Origin: Pseudomonadota bacterium
Lineage (GTDB): Bacteria > Pseudomonadota > Gammaproteobacteria > Steroidobacterales > Steroidobacteraceae
Assembly (NCBI GenBank): GCA_021850555.1
Contig: JAJZLX010000618.1
Coordinates: forward strand, 1-19,012
DNA length: 19,012 nucleotides
Direction: 5' to 3'
Shown: piece after piece, positions 1 through 7,022 of the stretch
Position numbering within the stretch: position 1 is the stretch's first letter
Layout of the letters: every line of letters begins with the position of its first letter
Position numbers and translations under genes: made by a program
The notes under the pieces: model-generated
What the model was told of the DNA's origin: nothing
Database searches by the model: none
Seen by the model: only the letters and a program-made list of their open reading frames with translations

Positions 1-154
1 TCCGGGCGGCGATGACGATCGCGACCTTGCGGACGGGGATGGCGGGCGCATTGGTATCGCTTTTCCGCGGCGGCAGGATCAGCAAGAGCGCCGGATACCA
101 GAAGTAGCTGTAAAGGGCTGCGATGACGCAGAACCAGAATAATGCTTCCATCAT
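1..154 (-). CDS. Glycosyltransferase, membrane-anchored, N-terminus only (cut by left edge)
   Basis: Only the first 51 codons are visible; the rest lies beyond position 1. The protein begins MMEALFWF, continues with a hydrophobic segment over about residues 4-28 (it contains SYFWYPALLL) and then a basic stretch leading to KVAIVIAAR. A single N-terminal membrane helix followed by a beta-strand ending in an I-A-A-R/Y type sequence is the usual opening of processive or polysaccharide GT2 glycosyltransferases, where the next residues would be N-E-E. Two adjacent ATGs (154 and 151) are possible starts; GAGAGG directly precedes them, so the second gives better spacing. It follows the asparagine synthase-like gene on the same strand after 24 bases, so the two are probably co-transcribed. 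A frameshifted relative of this same 5' end occurs at 5072-5234. The GT2 call rests on the N-terminus alone. Confidence 0.6.
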   Translation of the reverse strand, partial: MMEALFWFCVIAALYSYFWYPALLLILPPRKSDTNAPAIPVRKVAIVIAAR

Positions 155-178
155 CCTCTCAGAGACCCGTATCTGGAG

Positions 179-2194
179 TTATTGAAGCGCCGGAATAGAC
201 GGCTCGACGCGCTCGGATCTCGAGGCATTCGCCGCTTCGGACCATGCCGATAGCATGACCAGCGCCCAGATCTCGTTTGCCGCAGGGCCGCGTTGCGCGA
301 GGTAGTCGTCCCAGAGCCGGCGGATGGGTGCGTGACGGACCGGGAACATGGCCTCGAACGCCGTATCACCGAGCATGTCTCCAGCCCAGTCCTTGAGCGG
401 ACCCCGCAGCCATTTGTCGATGGGCACGGTGAATCCCATCTTCGGCCGTTCGATCAGCGAGCGCGGAATATATCGATCCAGGATCGCCCGCAGCAGCCAC
501 TTGGTTGTGCTACCGCGCAGCTTGACGTCGTCCGGTAGCCTCCAGCTGAACTCGACGAGACGGTGATCGAGCAGCGGCAGGCGCGTTTCCAGGCTGGTGG
601 CCATACTCGCCCGATCCACTTTAGCCAGATTGTCGTCCGGCAGATAATTGATCTGGTCGGCCAGCAGCATCGACGGCAAGTCGTCCCCGAATTGCGCCGG
701 CCAGTCACGTGGGGGCGCTTCCGCACCCCCTTCGAGACCCGAGGGCTCGGTCCACCAGGAGGTCAGGCGGAGATAGCTCTCGGTGAATGTCCTGGACGTC
801 AGTATGCGGGCGAGCTTGCGGCGGGCATCGGCTGAGCCGACCTGGCTGCCCAATCGCGCCAGCTTTCCCGTCAGCCAGCCGCCCGGTAAGCCGCTGCTCG
901 AGAGGAACTCGGCCAGGCGCCGCCGCAGGGGCGGTGGTAGCCATTGTGTCCGGCGCCACGCCTTGGGACCCAGGACGTACCGATTATATCCGGCGAAAAG
1001 CTCATCTCCGCCATCCCCGGAGAGCGCCACGGTGACCTGGGTGCGCGCCAGCTGGGAGATCAGATAAACGGGAAAAAACGATCCGTTGGCCGTCGGCTCG
1101 TCCATGCACCGGACGATCCAGGGCACTTGCGCGATGATGTCCTGCTCGCGACGGGGGAATTCCTCGTGACGGGTGCCGAGGTGGTCCGCGATGGCGCGCG
1201 CATGGCGGGACTCATCGAACCGCGGATCATCGAAAGCAACGGTGAACGTGCGCACCGGCTGCGAGGACTGATGCTGCATCACCGCGGTGACCAGGGAAGA
1301 ATCGATCCCGCCGGACAGAAACGCCCCAGTAGGGACGTCGGCGTGCATCTGCGCCCGCACGGCCTGACGCAACAATTCCTCGCCTTGGTCGATGGCCGCA
1401 CTGTGATCCATGATCAGGGACTTCCGTCCCTGCGTCGCGGCGTGCCGACAGCTCCAGTAACGATGGGGTCTCAGCTCGTTCGGGCTCGATGCTTCCCTTG
1501 GCTGCGGCCAGTCAGCCGTTAACCGCTGATCGCGGTCGGCGCGGACGGTGAGCACCTGTCCCGGTGGAAGCTTGAAGATGCCCTCGTATATCGATAGCGC
1601 TCCGGATACGCAGCCGTCGCGCAGGTACGAGCTTGCCGCTTGAGTGCAGATTCGCGCATCGAAGCTCGGTATCGCCCGGAACGCGCGCAGTTCCGAGGCG
1701 AAGAACAGATGTCCGAAGACCTCGCCCAGATACAGGGGCTTCTCGCCCATGCGGTCGCGGGCCAGGTGCAGAACCCGATCCCGCGCATCCCACACGGCGA
1801 AGGCGAACATGCCGACGCAGCGACTTAAGGCCTGGTCTATGCCCCACTGCGCAATGGCTGCCAGGAGCACTTCTGTATCGCTTTCGCCGCGGAAGACGTG
1901 ACCCAAGCCCTGCAACAGGGGGCGTAATTCCCTAAAATTATAAATTTCGCCGTTGAACGTTATCCGGAAGCGCCCCGCGTACTCCATGGGCTGGCGGCCC
2001 GTATCGGTAAGATCGATGATCGCGAGACGTTTGTGCGCGAGGGCAATCCGCTCTGAAGGGCTGCTCCAGAGACCTGATCCGTCCGGACCACGGTGTGTCA
2101 GGCGTTGCGCCATACGCTCGACGATCCGATCCAGCGGATCGGACAATCTGCCGGGAGTAGAATTCAGCGCTACGGCTCCTGCGATTCCGCACAT
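179..2194 (-). CDS. Asparagine synthase (glutamine-hydrolysing)-like amidotransferase
   Basis: The protein has 671 residues and begins MCGIAG, so Cys2 becomes the N-terminal glutaminase nucleophile; this fixes the start even though no good ribosome binding site precedes it. The class II glutaminase domain covers about residues 2-215 (RGPDG near 35-39, NGEIYN 81-86, DRMGEKPLY 147-155). The synthetase domain follows, with the PP-loop SGGIDSS at 294-300 and LSGDGGDELFAGY at 391-403. Family knowledge: glutamine-derived ammonia is passed to a carboxylate activated as an acyl-adenylate. In EPS loci such paralogues are thought to amidate sugar acids or acyl groups rather than make asparagine; the substrate here is unknown. 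It is longer than housekeeping AsnB (about 550 residues), with a linker at about 218-265. It is the first gene of a minus-strand unit with the glycosyltransferase at 1-154, and it diverges from the gene at 2329. Confidence 0.9.
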   Translation of the reverse strand: MCGIAGAVALNSTPGRLSDPLDRIVERMAQRLTHRGPDGSGLWSSPSERIALAHKRLAIIDLTDTGRQPMEYAGRFRITFNGEIYNFRELRPLLQGLGHVFRGESDTEVLLAAIAQWGIDQALSRCVGMFAFAVWDARDRVLHLARDRMGEKPLYLGEVFGHLFFASELRAFRAIPSFDARICTQAASSYLRDGCVSGALSIYEGIFKLPPGQVLTVRADRDQRLTADWPQPREASSPNELRPHRYWSCRHAATQGRKSLIMDHSAAIDQGEELLRQAVRAQMHADVPTGAFLSGGIDSSLVTAVMQHQSSQPVRTFTVAFDDPRFDESRHARAIADHLGTRHEEFPRREQDIIAQVPWIVRCMDEPTANGSFFPVYLISQLARTQVTVALSGDGGDELFAGYNRYVLGPKAWRRTQWLPPPLRRRLAEFLSSSGLPGGWLTGKLARLGSQVGSADARRKLARILTSRTFTESYLRLTSWWTEPSGLEGGAEAPPRDWPAQFGDDLPSMLLADQINYLPDDNLAKVDRASMATSLETRLPLLDHRLVEFSWRLPDDVKLRGSTTKWLLRAILDRYIPRSLIERPKMGFTVPIDKWLRGPLKDWAGDMLGDTAFEAMFPVRHAPIRRLWDDYLAQRGPAANEIWALVMLSAWSEAANASRSERVEPSIPALQ

Positions 2195-2246
2195 GCTGTA
2201 TGGCGTCCAGTATGAAGCCCGGGTCGGAAGGAACTCTGCTGATACG

Positions 2247-2261
2247 CAGATATAATATCTG
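2247..2261. promoter_or_regulatory. Perfect 15-nt palindrome with TATAAT in a divergent intergenic region
   Basis: CAGATAT, one central A, then ATATCTG forms a perfect inverted repeat between the divergent genes at 2194 (minus) and 2329 (plus). The plus strand carries an exact TATAAT at 2251-2256 and the minus strand a TATTAT inside the same palindrome, so it could supply -10 elements in both directions or be an operator overlapping a promoter. I see no convincing -35 at the standard distance on either strand. The regulatory role is inferred. Confidence 0.35.
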
Positions 2262-2328
2262 AATTACCCCGGACAATCCTGCGCAAGTATCCTGGCGGCA
2301 AGGCGTGAAACCGGTCGAGAGGGCCGAA

Positions 2329-3474
2329 ATGAAATCGATCTTGATCCTGCTGCACTGCCAATCGAATACCGGGTATGCGATAGGGCCCCTGGAGAAAACG
2401 TTCTACGACATGGCGGGGGAGCTGTGTGATCATGACTCTTCACGGATCCATTTTGCCTATCCATCGATGAGCAAGGGGCCGTCACCCACGCTTCCGGCCG
2501 ACTTCACCCAATACGCGATAATCGATACCGCGCGGACCGATGCCGAACACGGTCTGGCAGCGGAGCACTATATTCGTGATCATGACATCGACACGATCTT
2601 TGGCTTTGACCAACCTGTCCACCTGCCAATATACAGATATTTTCGCCGCGGCGGTGTCCGGCACTTCATCTCGTATTGGGGCGCGCCCATGAGTTCGATG
2701 AACAACTGGGCGATCAGGTTCGTCAAGAGAATTGGGGTGAGGTTGCGCAAGCTTGGACCCGACCACTACATCTTCGAGTCGAGGGGAATGGGTGAACTGG
2801 CAATAAAAGGGCGCGGCATACCTTCGCTAAGAGTCAGCATCGTGCCCCTGGGCGTTGATGCTGTCCGATTCAGACCCGAGCCGCGCGACGAGCGGTACGT
2901 GTATGAACAAATGGCGATTCCGAGGCAAAGGCGGATTTTCTTCTACTCCGGTCACATGGAACCGCGCAAAGGCGTCGCTGTGATCATGAGCGCCGCGAAT
3001 CGTCTGAGCGAATCCCGCGAGCAGGACGACTGGCATATATTGCTGTGCGGGAACAAAGGAGATGAGAGTCTCCAGTATGAGCAGATGCTCACAGCAGAGG
3101 CGCGCGCGCGCGTGACATTCGCGGGCTACCGCTCCGATTTGGAAATACTGTGTCGTGGCTGCTACGCCGCGATGATCATGAGTACGGGATGGGATTCATT
3201 CCCACGAACGGGAATGGAAGTTCAAGCCAGCGGTCTACCTCTGATCGTATCCAACCTCAGGGGTATAAACGAATCCGTGCAGGACGGCGTGACCGGTCTG
3301 ATTTTGAAAGCGGGCGACAGGGACGCGCTTGCGGGTGCAATGCGCCGTCTGCTGGACGATCGCGCATGGAGAGATCAGCTCAGCCGACGGGCTCGCTTAC
3401 GGATTGAGACGGATTTCACGATCGATAAGCAGCTTTCGACGTTGATTAAGGTCGTTCGACATATCGTGTTGTAG
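2329..3474 (+). CDS. Glycosyltransferase family 4-type protein
   Basis: The protein has 381 residues from ATG 2329; an upstream in-frame GTG at 2305 would add eight residues. I prefer 2329 because GAGAGGG lies six bases before it and ILILLHC then forms the first beta-strand. The fold looks GT-B: an N-terminal acceptor half to about residue 185, then a donor half beginning RRIFFYSGHMEPRKG (201-215), GYRSDLE (266-272) and GMEVQASGLPLI (295-306), with INESVQDGVTG further on. These are typical of retaining GT4 nucleotide-sugar transferases acting on lipid-linked saccharides at the cytoplasmic face. The usual acidic residue before the second Glu (E-x7-E) appears as D289 in WDSFPRTGME, so the motif is imperfect. 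No membrane segment is evident. It is a single gene, divergent from the left amidotransferase and convergent with the GT2 at 3597-4616. An alternating CG run lies at 3100-3112. The sugar is unknown. A decayed relative of its C-terminus lies at 5556-5783. Confidence 0.82.
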   Translation: MKSILILLHCQSNTGYAIGPLEKTFYDMAGELCDHDSSRIHFAYPSMSKGPSPTLPADFTQYAIIDTARTDAEHGLAAEHYIRDHDIDTIFGFDQPVHLPIYRYFRRGGVRHFISYWGAPMSSMNNWAIRFVKRIGVRLRKLGPDHYIFESRGMGELAIKGRGIPSLRVSIVPLGVDAVRFRPEPRDERYVYEQMAIPRQRRIFFYSGHMEPRKGVAVIMSAANRLSESREQDDWHILLCGNKGDESLQYEQMLTAEARARVTFAGYRSDLEILCRGCYAAMIMSTGWDSFPRTGMEVQASGLPLIVSNLRGINESVQDGVTGLILKAGDRDALAGAMRRLLDDRAWRDQLSRRARLRIETDFTIDKQLSTLIKVVRHIVL

Positions 3475-3596
3475 ACGTCACTGATGCATCGACCGGGAAT
3501 ATTCTCTGGGTGACCATGAGGAGCGCGCGTCTACGAACCGGTAACTTGGACGCAAGCCCCAAGAAATCAATAGACGTGGATCCGTTCAAGGATTTC

Positions 3597-4616
3597 TCAG
3601 TAATCGGAGCCGGAAGTCGTTGACGATCTTTGCACGCGAGCGATCGCGCGTCGCCAGAGGTTGGTAAGCACCCCGAAGCCGTGACCTGCAAAGTAAGCAT
3701 AACCGACCGCGAGCAGAGGTATGGCCATATGCCAGTCACGCGGTGATTGCCGGATGCGTTTCGCGGCGAAGAGGAGGGGCGGTACAAACTGGAGCACGAG
3801 GTCGGCGCCAAGTGCGCTAAGGGATTTGAATCCCGGGTTGAGCAGGGCGGCCGCGATCAGAACGGGTGCGGCGGCGGATGCCGTCAAAAACAGAAAAGTT
3901 AGAATCAACGTTAGATCAAATTCCGTTCGGACTTCAATGTGGTGGCTGCCATGCCAGATTTCCTTCTTCAGGACATTCCACCAGGTTTTAGGGTATCCGT
4001 GATGTACGATGTGACAATCGGAAGCGGACAACAGTGCGAGTCCTCGGGAGCGAATCCGGTTCGACATATCGTCATCTTCACCGGAAACGAGGTCCTCGTC
4101 GAATCCTCCCTCGTGTCGAAGCAGAGATGCCCGGGCGATGAAACTGGAGGTTGCGATGGTCTTCACATGGCGGACATAACCAGGGCCGGTTGCGCTAGGG
4201 GCGAGAGATCTCTCGACCCATGTGCCCTCAGCAGATGACAGGCAAGGTCCCCCTACTGCACCTATGCTGTCGTCGGACACAAGAAGGCGGATTGCGGTTT
4301 GGAGCCATGTTGCCGGAACGGAGCAGTCTCCGTCGACGTAGGCGACGAACTCGCCTTTCGCGGTGGCAAGGCCGGCATTTCTGACGGAGCCTATCTTTCC
4401 GGTGGAGATAGGCAGCACCCGGGCGCCGGCGGCGTGCGCCAACTCTGCGGTGCGATCAGTTGAGGAGTGGTCTACGACCAATAACTCGAGCATTTCGCGC
4501 GGCCACTTGGTTTTCCTCACGGACTCTATACATTTCCCAATGTATCGCTCCTCATTGTGCGCCGGTATGATTACCGATACGTATGGGCTCGTAGAGCGTG
4601 GGTGAGCGCTGTTCAT
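3597..4616 (-). CDS. Glycosyltransferase family 2 with C-terminal membrane segments
   Basis: The protein has 339 residues. The GT-A catalytic domain starts at VSVIIPAHNEE (13-23), with VVDHSSTD (47-54), the metal-binding D-x-D equivalent YVDGDCS (93-99, DGD) and a later acidic motif SGEDDD (178-183) that probably carries the catalytic base region. The C-terminal third is hydrophobic: probable helices at about 235-260, 271-287 and 297-315, ending in a basic tail. Family knowledge: inverting GT2 enzymes of this layout add sugars to undecaprenyl-linked intermediates at the inner membrane. The tail resembles those of EPS-locus glycosyltransferases with two to four helices. It is convergent with the gene ending at 3474; the 122 bases between them show no clear terminator. 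Its start is followed upstream by the pseudogene region. A perfect minus-strand TATAAT lies about 37 bases before the start. Confidence 0.88.
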   Translation of the reverse strand: MNSAHPRSTSPYVSVIIPAHNEERYIGKCIESVRKTKWPREMLELLVVDHSSTDRTAELAHAAGARVLPISTGKIGSVRNAGLATAKGEFVAYVDGDCSVPATWLQTAIRLLVSDDSIGAVGGPCLSSAEGTWVERSLAPSATGPGYVRHVKTIATSSFIARASLLRHEGGFDEDLVSGEDDDMSNRIRSRGLALLSASDCHIVHHGYPKTWWNVLKKEIWHGSHHIEVRTEFDLTLILTFLFLTASAAAPVLIAAALLNPGFKSLSALGADLVLQFVPPLLFAAKRIRQSPRDWHMAIPLLAVGYAYFAGHGFGVLTNLWRRAIARVQRSSTTSGSDY

Positions 4617-4652
4617 CCGTTCAGCCTGAACTCGTCTGAATATAAAAGTGGG

Positions 4653-4658
4653 ATTATA
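4653..4658 (-). promoter_or_regulatory. Candidate -10 element for the GT2 gene at 4616
   Basis: On the minus strand this is an exact TATAAT in an AT-rich patch (about 4635-4672), placed to give a short leader of roughly 30 bases before ATG 4616. There is no TTGACA-like -35 at 15-19 bases, so it is a partial match only. It overlaps the stop codon of the decayed frame upstream. Confidence 0.3.
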
Positions 4659-5052
4659 ATAACCATATACCGTTGCGCGTTGCGACGAACACCGCGGCGC
4701 ATTGGAGCTGGCGGGGTTGTGGCATTGCCGGGCACGTTGGGGGCCGGGTGTGAATCACGGAGCGAAGATCTGCGAACAGTCGCTCATGATCGTCGAACGA
4801 AAGCGCGTATTTTCTGGCGCCTTCCGAAAGGCATTGTCCTAGAGCGCCATTGCCCCGCATTCGGCACGGCGCATCGCGCAAGGCATAGAGGGCTCCAGGG
4901 GGAAGCGTTACAGCGAGATCCTTGTGCAAGATGTCTTCTGTTGAAGCGCCTCGGGTGATTACAACCGGCTTGCCGAGAATTATGGCCTCCAGGTAAACCC
5001 TGATGCCGGCGGTCTGGATCACTCCGACAATTATGCAAACGACCACTACTTC
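4654..5052 (-). pseudogene. C-terminal remnant of a GT4-type glycosyltransferase
   Basis: An open frame on the minus strand encodes a stretch closely resembling the C-terminal third of the intact glycosyltransferase at 5821-6888. The shared blocks are GVIQTAG, VYLEAIILGKPVVITRGAST, LAVTLPPGA, ARKYALSFDDHERL and ADLRSVI. Homology runs from about 5052 to 4753 and the frame stays open to the TAA at 4654-4656. Nothing corresponding to the N-terminal acceptor domain or the start of the donor domain is present upstream; instead the sequence runs straight into a remnant of a different glycosyltransferase. It therefore cannot be a working enzyme. It points opposite to its intact relative, about 1.6 kb away, and the divergence suggests an old paralogue or a separately acquired gene rather than a recent duplication. 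Confidence 0.75.
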
Positions 5053-5071
5053 CCCGGTGATTTTGGGTGCC

Positions 5072-5234
5072 TTATTCCGGGCGGGCGGCAATGACGACGG
5101 CGAACTTGTGGACGGCGAACGGAGCCAAATTGCAGCCGGCATTCCGCGGCGACATGATAAGTTAAGAGCGCCGGGTGCCAGAAATAGCTGCCGGTGGCTA
5201 CGATGGTGCGCAGCCAGAAGAGCCCCTCCAGCAT
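5072..5234 (-). pseudogene. Frameshifted 5' remnant of a GT2-like glycosyltransferase
   Basis: The minus strand from 5234 reads MLEGLFWLR...SYFWHPALL, clearly related to MMEALFWF...SYFWYPALLL of the gene at 1-154. After the hydrophobic segment the frame changes: the related sequence resumes in another frame as VHKFAVVIAARPE and stops at the TAA at 5072-5074, matching VRKVAIVIAAR. At least one indel therefore lies inside, and a further frame change leads to the unrelated remnant downstream. Nucleotide similarity to the left-edge gene is also visible by eye, for example GGCACCCGGCGCTCTT against GGTATCCGGCGCTCTT. The fragment ends about where the window's left-edge gene is cut, so I cannot tell whether the break coincides with a domain border. 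Confidence 0.72.
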
Positions 5235-5297
5235 GCACTCGCGACTTCGTGCTCGTCGCCACCTATGAGAGTCGCGGAAAAGTCTCGTAGATCGCAA

Positions 5298-5555
5298 ATC
5301 CGGTGCCGTCGAATTACGCTGCTTGCGAAATCATTGCGCCCTCAAGCTAGAACGATCGCCTTATTTCTCCCGTTTTCGATATCCTCGGAAGAGTACGTGG
5401 CAGGCTAAGATCTTCGCCCAAAGTGAGCATGATAACGCATCTGGTATTCGCTTCTCCTGCCCTCCCGTCGCCGGAAAAACCATTCTACGGAGAAACTACC
5501 ATTTCATCCATTCACTGGCCAGAATTCATGGGTTTCGTTTTCTTGGATCCACGCG
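5298..5555. other. Unassigned relict sequence between glycosyltransferase remnants
   Basis: No convincing gene. A plus-strand frame at 5429-5584 (52 codons with stop) begins MITHLVFASPALPSPEKPFY. A neighbouring plus frame at 5323-5607 contains PYFSRFRYPRKSTWQAKIF and has protein-like composition. Either could be the broken N-terminal half of the glycosyltransferase whose C-terminus remains at 5556-5783, because the EK-x-FY pattern also occurs near the N-terminus of the gene at 2329. The match is too weak to assert. Confidence 0.25.
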
Positions 5556-5783
5556 GTGGACGATTTCCAAGGCTCTCTCGGTAGAAGGGTCGCCGGGCGC
5601 ATTCTGAAGACTGGTAACGTCTGCGTCCCTGCGGGCGCGATGGGTCGTTTGCTTGGCGATCGCGGATGCAGAGATCAAGTGAGCAGGCAATCGCGCTATC
5701 GAATTGAGTCCGAATTTACGAGCAATAGGCGGCTTTCGAGACTGCTTGATGCAATAGGGCCGGTTGCGGCTGAGAAATCGTGA
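5556..5783 (+). pseudogene. C-terminal remnant of a GT4-type glycosyltransferase
   Basis: The plus frame carries RILKTG, PAGAMGRLLGDRG, RDQVSRQSR and RIESEFT, which align block by block with LILKAGD, LAGAMRRLLDDRA, RDQLSRRAR and RIETDFT at the C-terminus of the glycosyltransferase at 2329-3474. It reads to a TGA at 5781-5783. The rest of a donor domain (the M/E-P-R-K-G and E-x7-E regions) is absent upstream, so this is the tail of a deleted gene in the same orientation as its relative and about 2.2 kb away. Its end lies just before the next intact gene. Confidence 0.7.
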
Positions 5784-5820
5784 TGCCATCACCAAAGACA
5801 AATCGCTTGGAACACGAAAT

Positions 5821-6888
5821 ATGGTCGATTCTTTGAATCACGACCCGCATGGCATCGCTGCCGATGGGGCAGATGGTCACGATGTTCGTGATGTGGTGTT
5901 CGTCGCGAAGTTTGATCTTGAATACCCATCGTCAGGAAATGTACAACAGATTCAATTTGAGCTCCCCCCCATCAGAAATCTTCGGTTTGTTGTATCCATT
6001 CTGAGCAATCTGTGGAAAGTCAGAAATGGGACAGCCATTTTTGTATCGATCCCCGGGGGCGCCGAACTGCTATTTCTGTTCATGGCGAAAATGCTGTATC
6101 GACGACGACTGAGCACGTTTACGTTTGATCTGTTACTGAGGGCTCCGGAGACTCGATTGGAACGATTGTCGGCGCGCATGAAGCGCCTGTTGCTACGGGC
6201 GGTTGATGTTTTCATCTGCGTGCACAAGGATGTCAGCGGGTACGCGCGGACGTATGGAATTCCGCCAGACCGATGTGAATACGTGGCATTCAAACCAAAC
6301 AATTGGGATCTAGAGAGCGCCGTAGTTTCGAGGGACGGTGATTATGTCGTCGCTCTCGGAGCAAGTCATCGTGACTACCGGATACTGATCGAGGCTGTGA
6401 GGGATGTGGGGATACCGGTCAAGATCATCTTGCCGAGGGAGAGGATCACGATGCACAACGCGGATCTCGGAGACTCGCCGTTGCCGGCCAATGTAGAGCA
6501 TTTGGAGGAGCACGGCGGCCGCCTGGGATGGAACCGGTATATGGCGGAGAGCAGACTGGTGGTGATTCCCATCCTCCCCGGCGTGATCCAACCTGCGGGA
6601 GTGAGTGTCTACCTCGAGGCGATGGCCCTTGGAAAGCCGGTCGTGATCACACGTGGTGCGTCCACCGAAGGCATTCTCGATGAACGCTTGGCAGTGCTTG
6701 TGCCGCCGGGGGATGCGCAAGCGCTTCGGGCGGCTATTGTTGAGGTTTGGAATGACGCGGCATTGAGGCGGAGTCTGGGAGCGGCGGCAAGAGCATACGC
6801 GCGGTCGCTCGGTGATCACAAGAGATTAGTCGCGGATATACGTGATGTAATTCAAAGAAAACTTCGCGCGGAGGCAGTGAGAAGATGA
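5821..6888 (+). CDS. Glycosyltransferase, GT-B fold (GT4-like)
   Basis: The protein has 355 residues from ATG 5821. The frame is open further upstream to a TTG at 5764, but that stretch overlaps the preceding remnant; ATG 5821 has a modest GGA ten bases before it. The N-terminal half includes a hydrophobic patch (ELLFLFMAKMLYRRR), then a basic acceptor-side region. The C-terminal donor half has DYVVALGASHRDY and, at about 258-275, PAGVSVYLEAMALGKPVV followed by ITRGASTE and LVPPGD, the standard GT4 donor-site run. It probably transfers a sugar from a nucleotide donor to a lipid-linked EPS intermediate. The fold is clearer than the family: the N-terminal K-x-x-x-Y region is unlike the classic GT4 opening. 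A C7 tract lies at 5964-5970. The stop overlaps the start of a small ORF by ATGA. Base composition is less GC-rich than the ligase operon. Confidence 0.8.
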   Translation: MVDSLNHDPHGIAADGADGHDVRDVVFVAKFDLEYPSSGNVQQIQFELPPIRNLRFVVSILSNLWKVRNGTAIFVSIPGGAELLFLFMAKMLYRRRLSTFTFDLLLRAPETRLERLSARMKRLLLRAVDVFICVHKDVSGYARTYGIPPDRCEYVAFKPNNWDLESAVVSRDGDYVVALGASHRDYRILIEAVRDVGIPVKIILPRERITMHNADLGDSPLPANVEHLEEHGGRLGWNRYMAESRLVVIPILPGVIQPAGVSVYLEAMALGKPVVITRGASTEGILDERLAVLVPPGDAQALRAAIVEVWNDAALRRSLGAAARAYARSLGDHKRLVADIRDVIQRKLRAEAVRR

Positions 6889-7022
6889 CGGACGAGACGG
6901 CGCAGATTGCGCATCATGCTGGAGTGCTGCGGTCCATTTCAAAATGCTATGACGACATGGTTGGGTCCCGACGGAACGGGTCATCGTATGGCCTCGCGTC
7001 AGTGTTACGTGGAGGTTTATGA
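6885..7022 (+). CDS. Small ATGA-coupled ORF, probably the 5' stub of a truncated gene
   Basis: A 45-residue frame, MTDETAQIAHHAGV to SVLRGGL, starts inside the stop of the preceding glycosyltransferase (ATGA at 6885-6888) and has an excellent GGAGG at 6870-6874, ten bases upstream. Such a start is not expected by chance, so a gene was once translated here. It ends at TGA 7020-7022, where it overlaps the last six bases of the convergent glycosyltransferase. I do not recognise the sequence. The most likely reading is a gene whose 3' part was replaced when the convergent block arrived; a genuine small protein is possible. Confidence 0.5.
   Translation: MTDETAQIAHHAGVLRSISKCYDDMVGSRRNGSSYGLASVLRGGL

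Noticed and set aside
3100..3112. Alternating CG run inside the glycosyltransferase at 2329
   Set aside because: Six CG units encode an ordinary Ala/Arg stretch; too short to argue for slippage or Z-DNA function.
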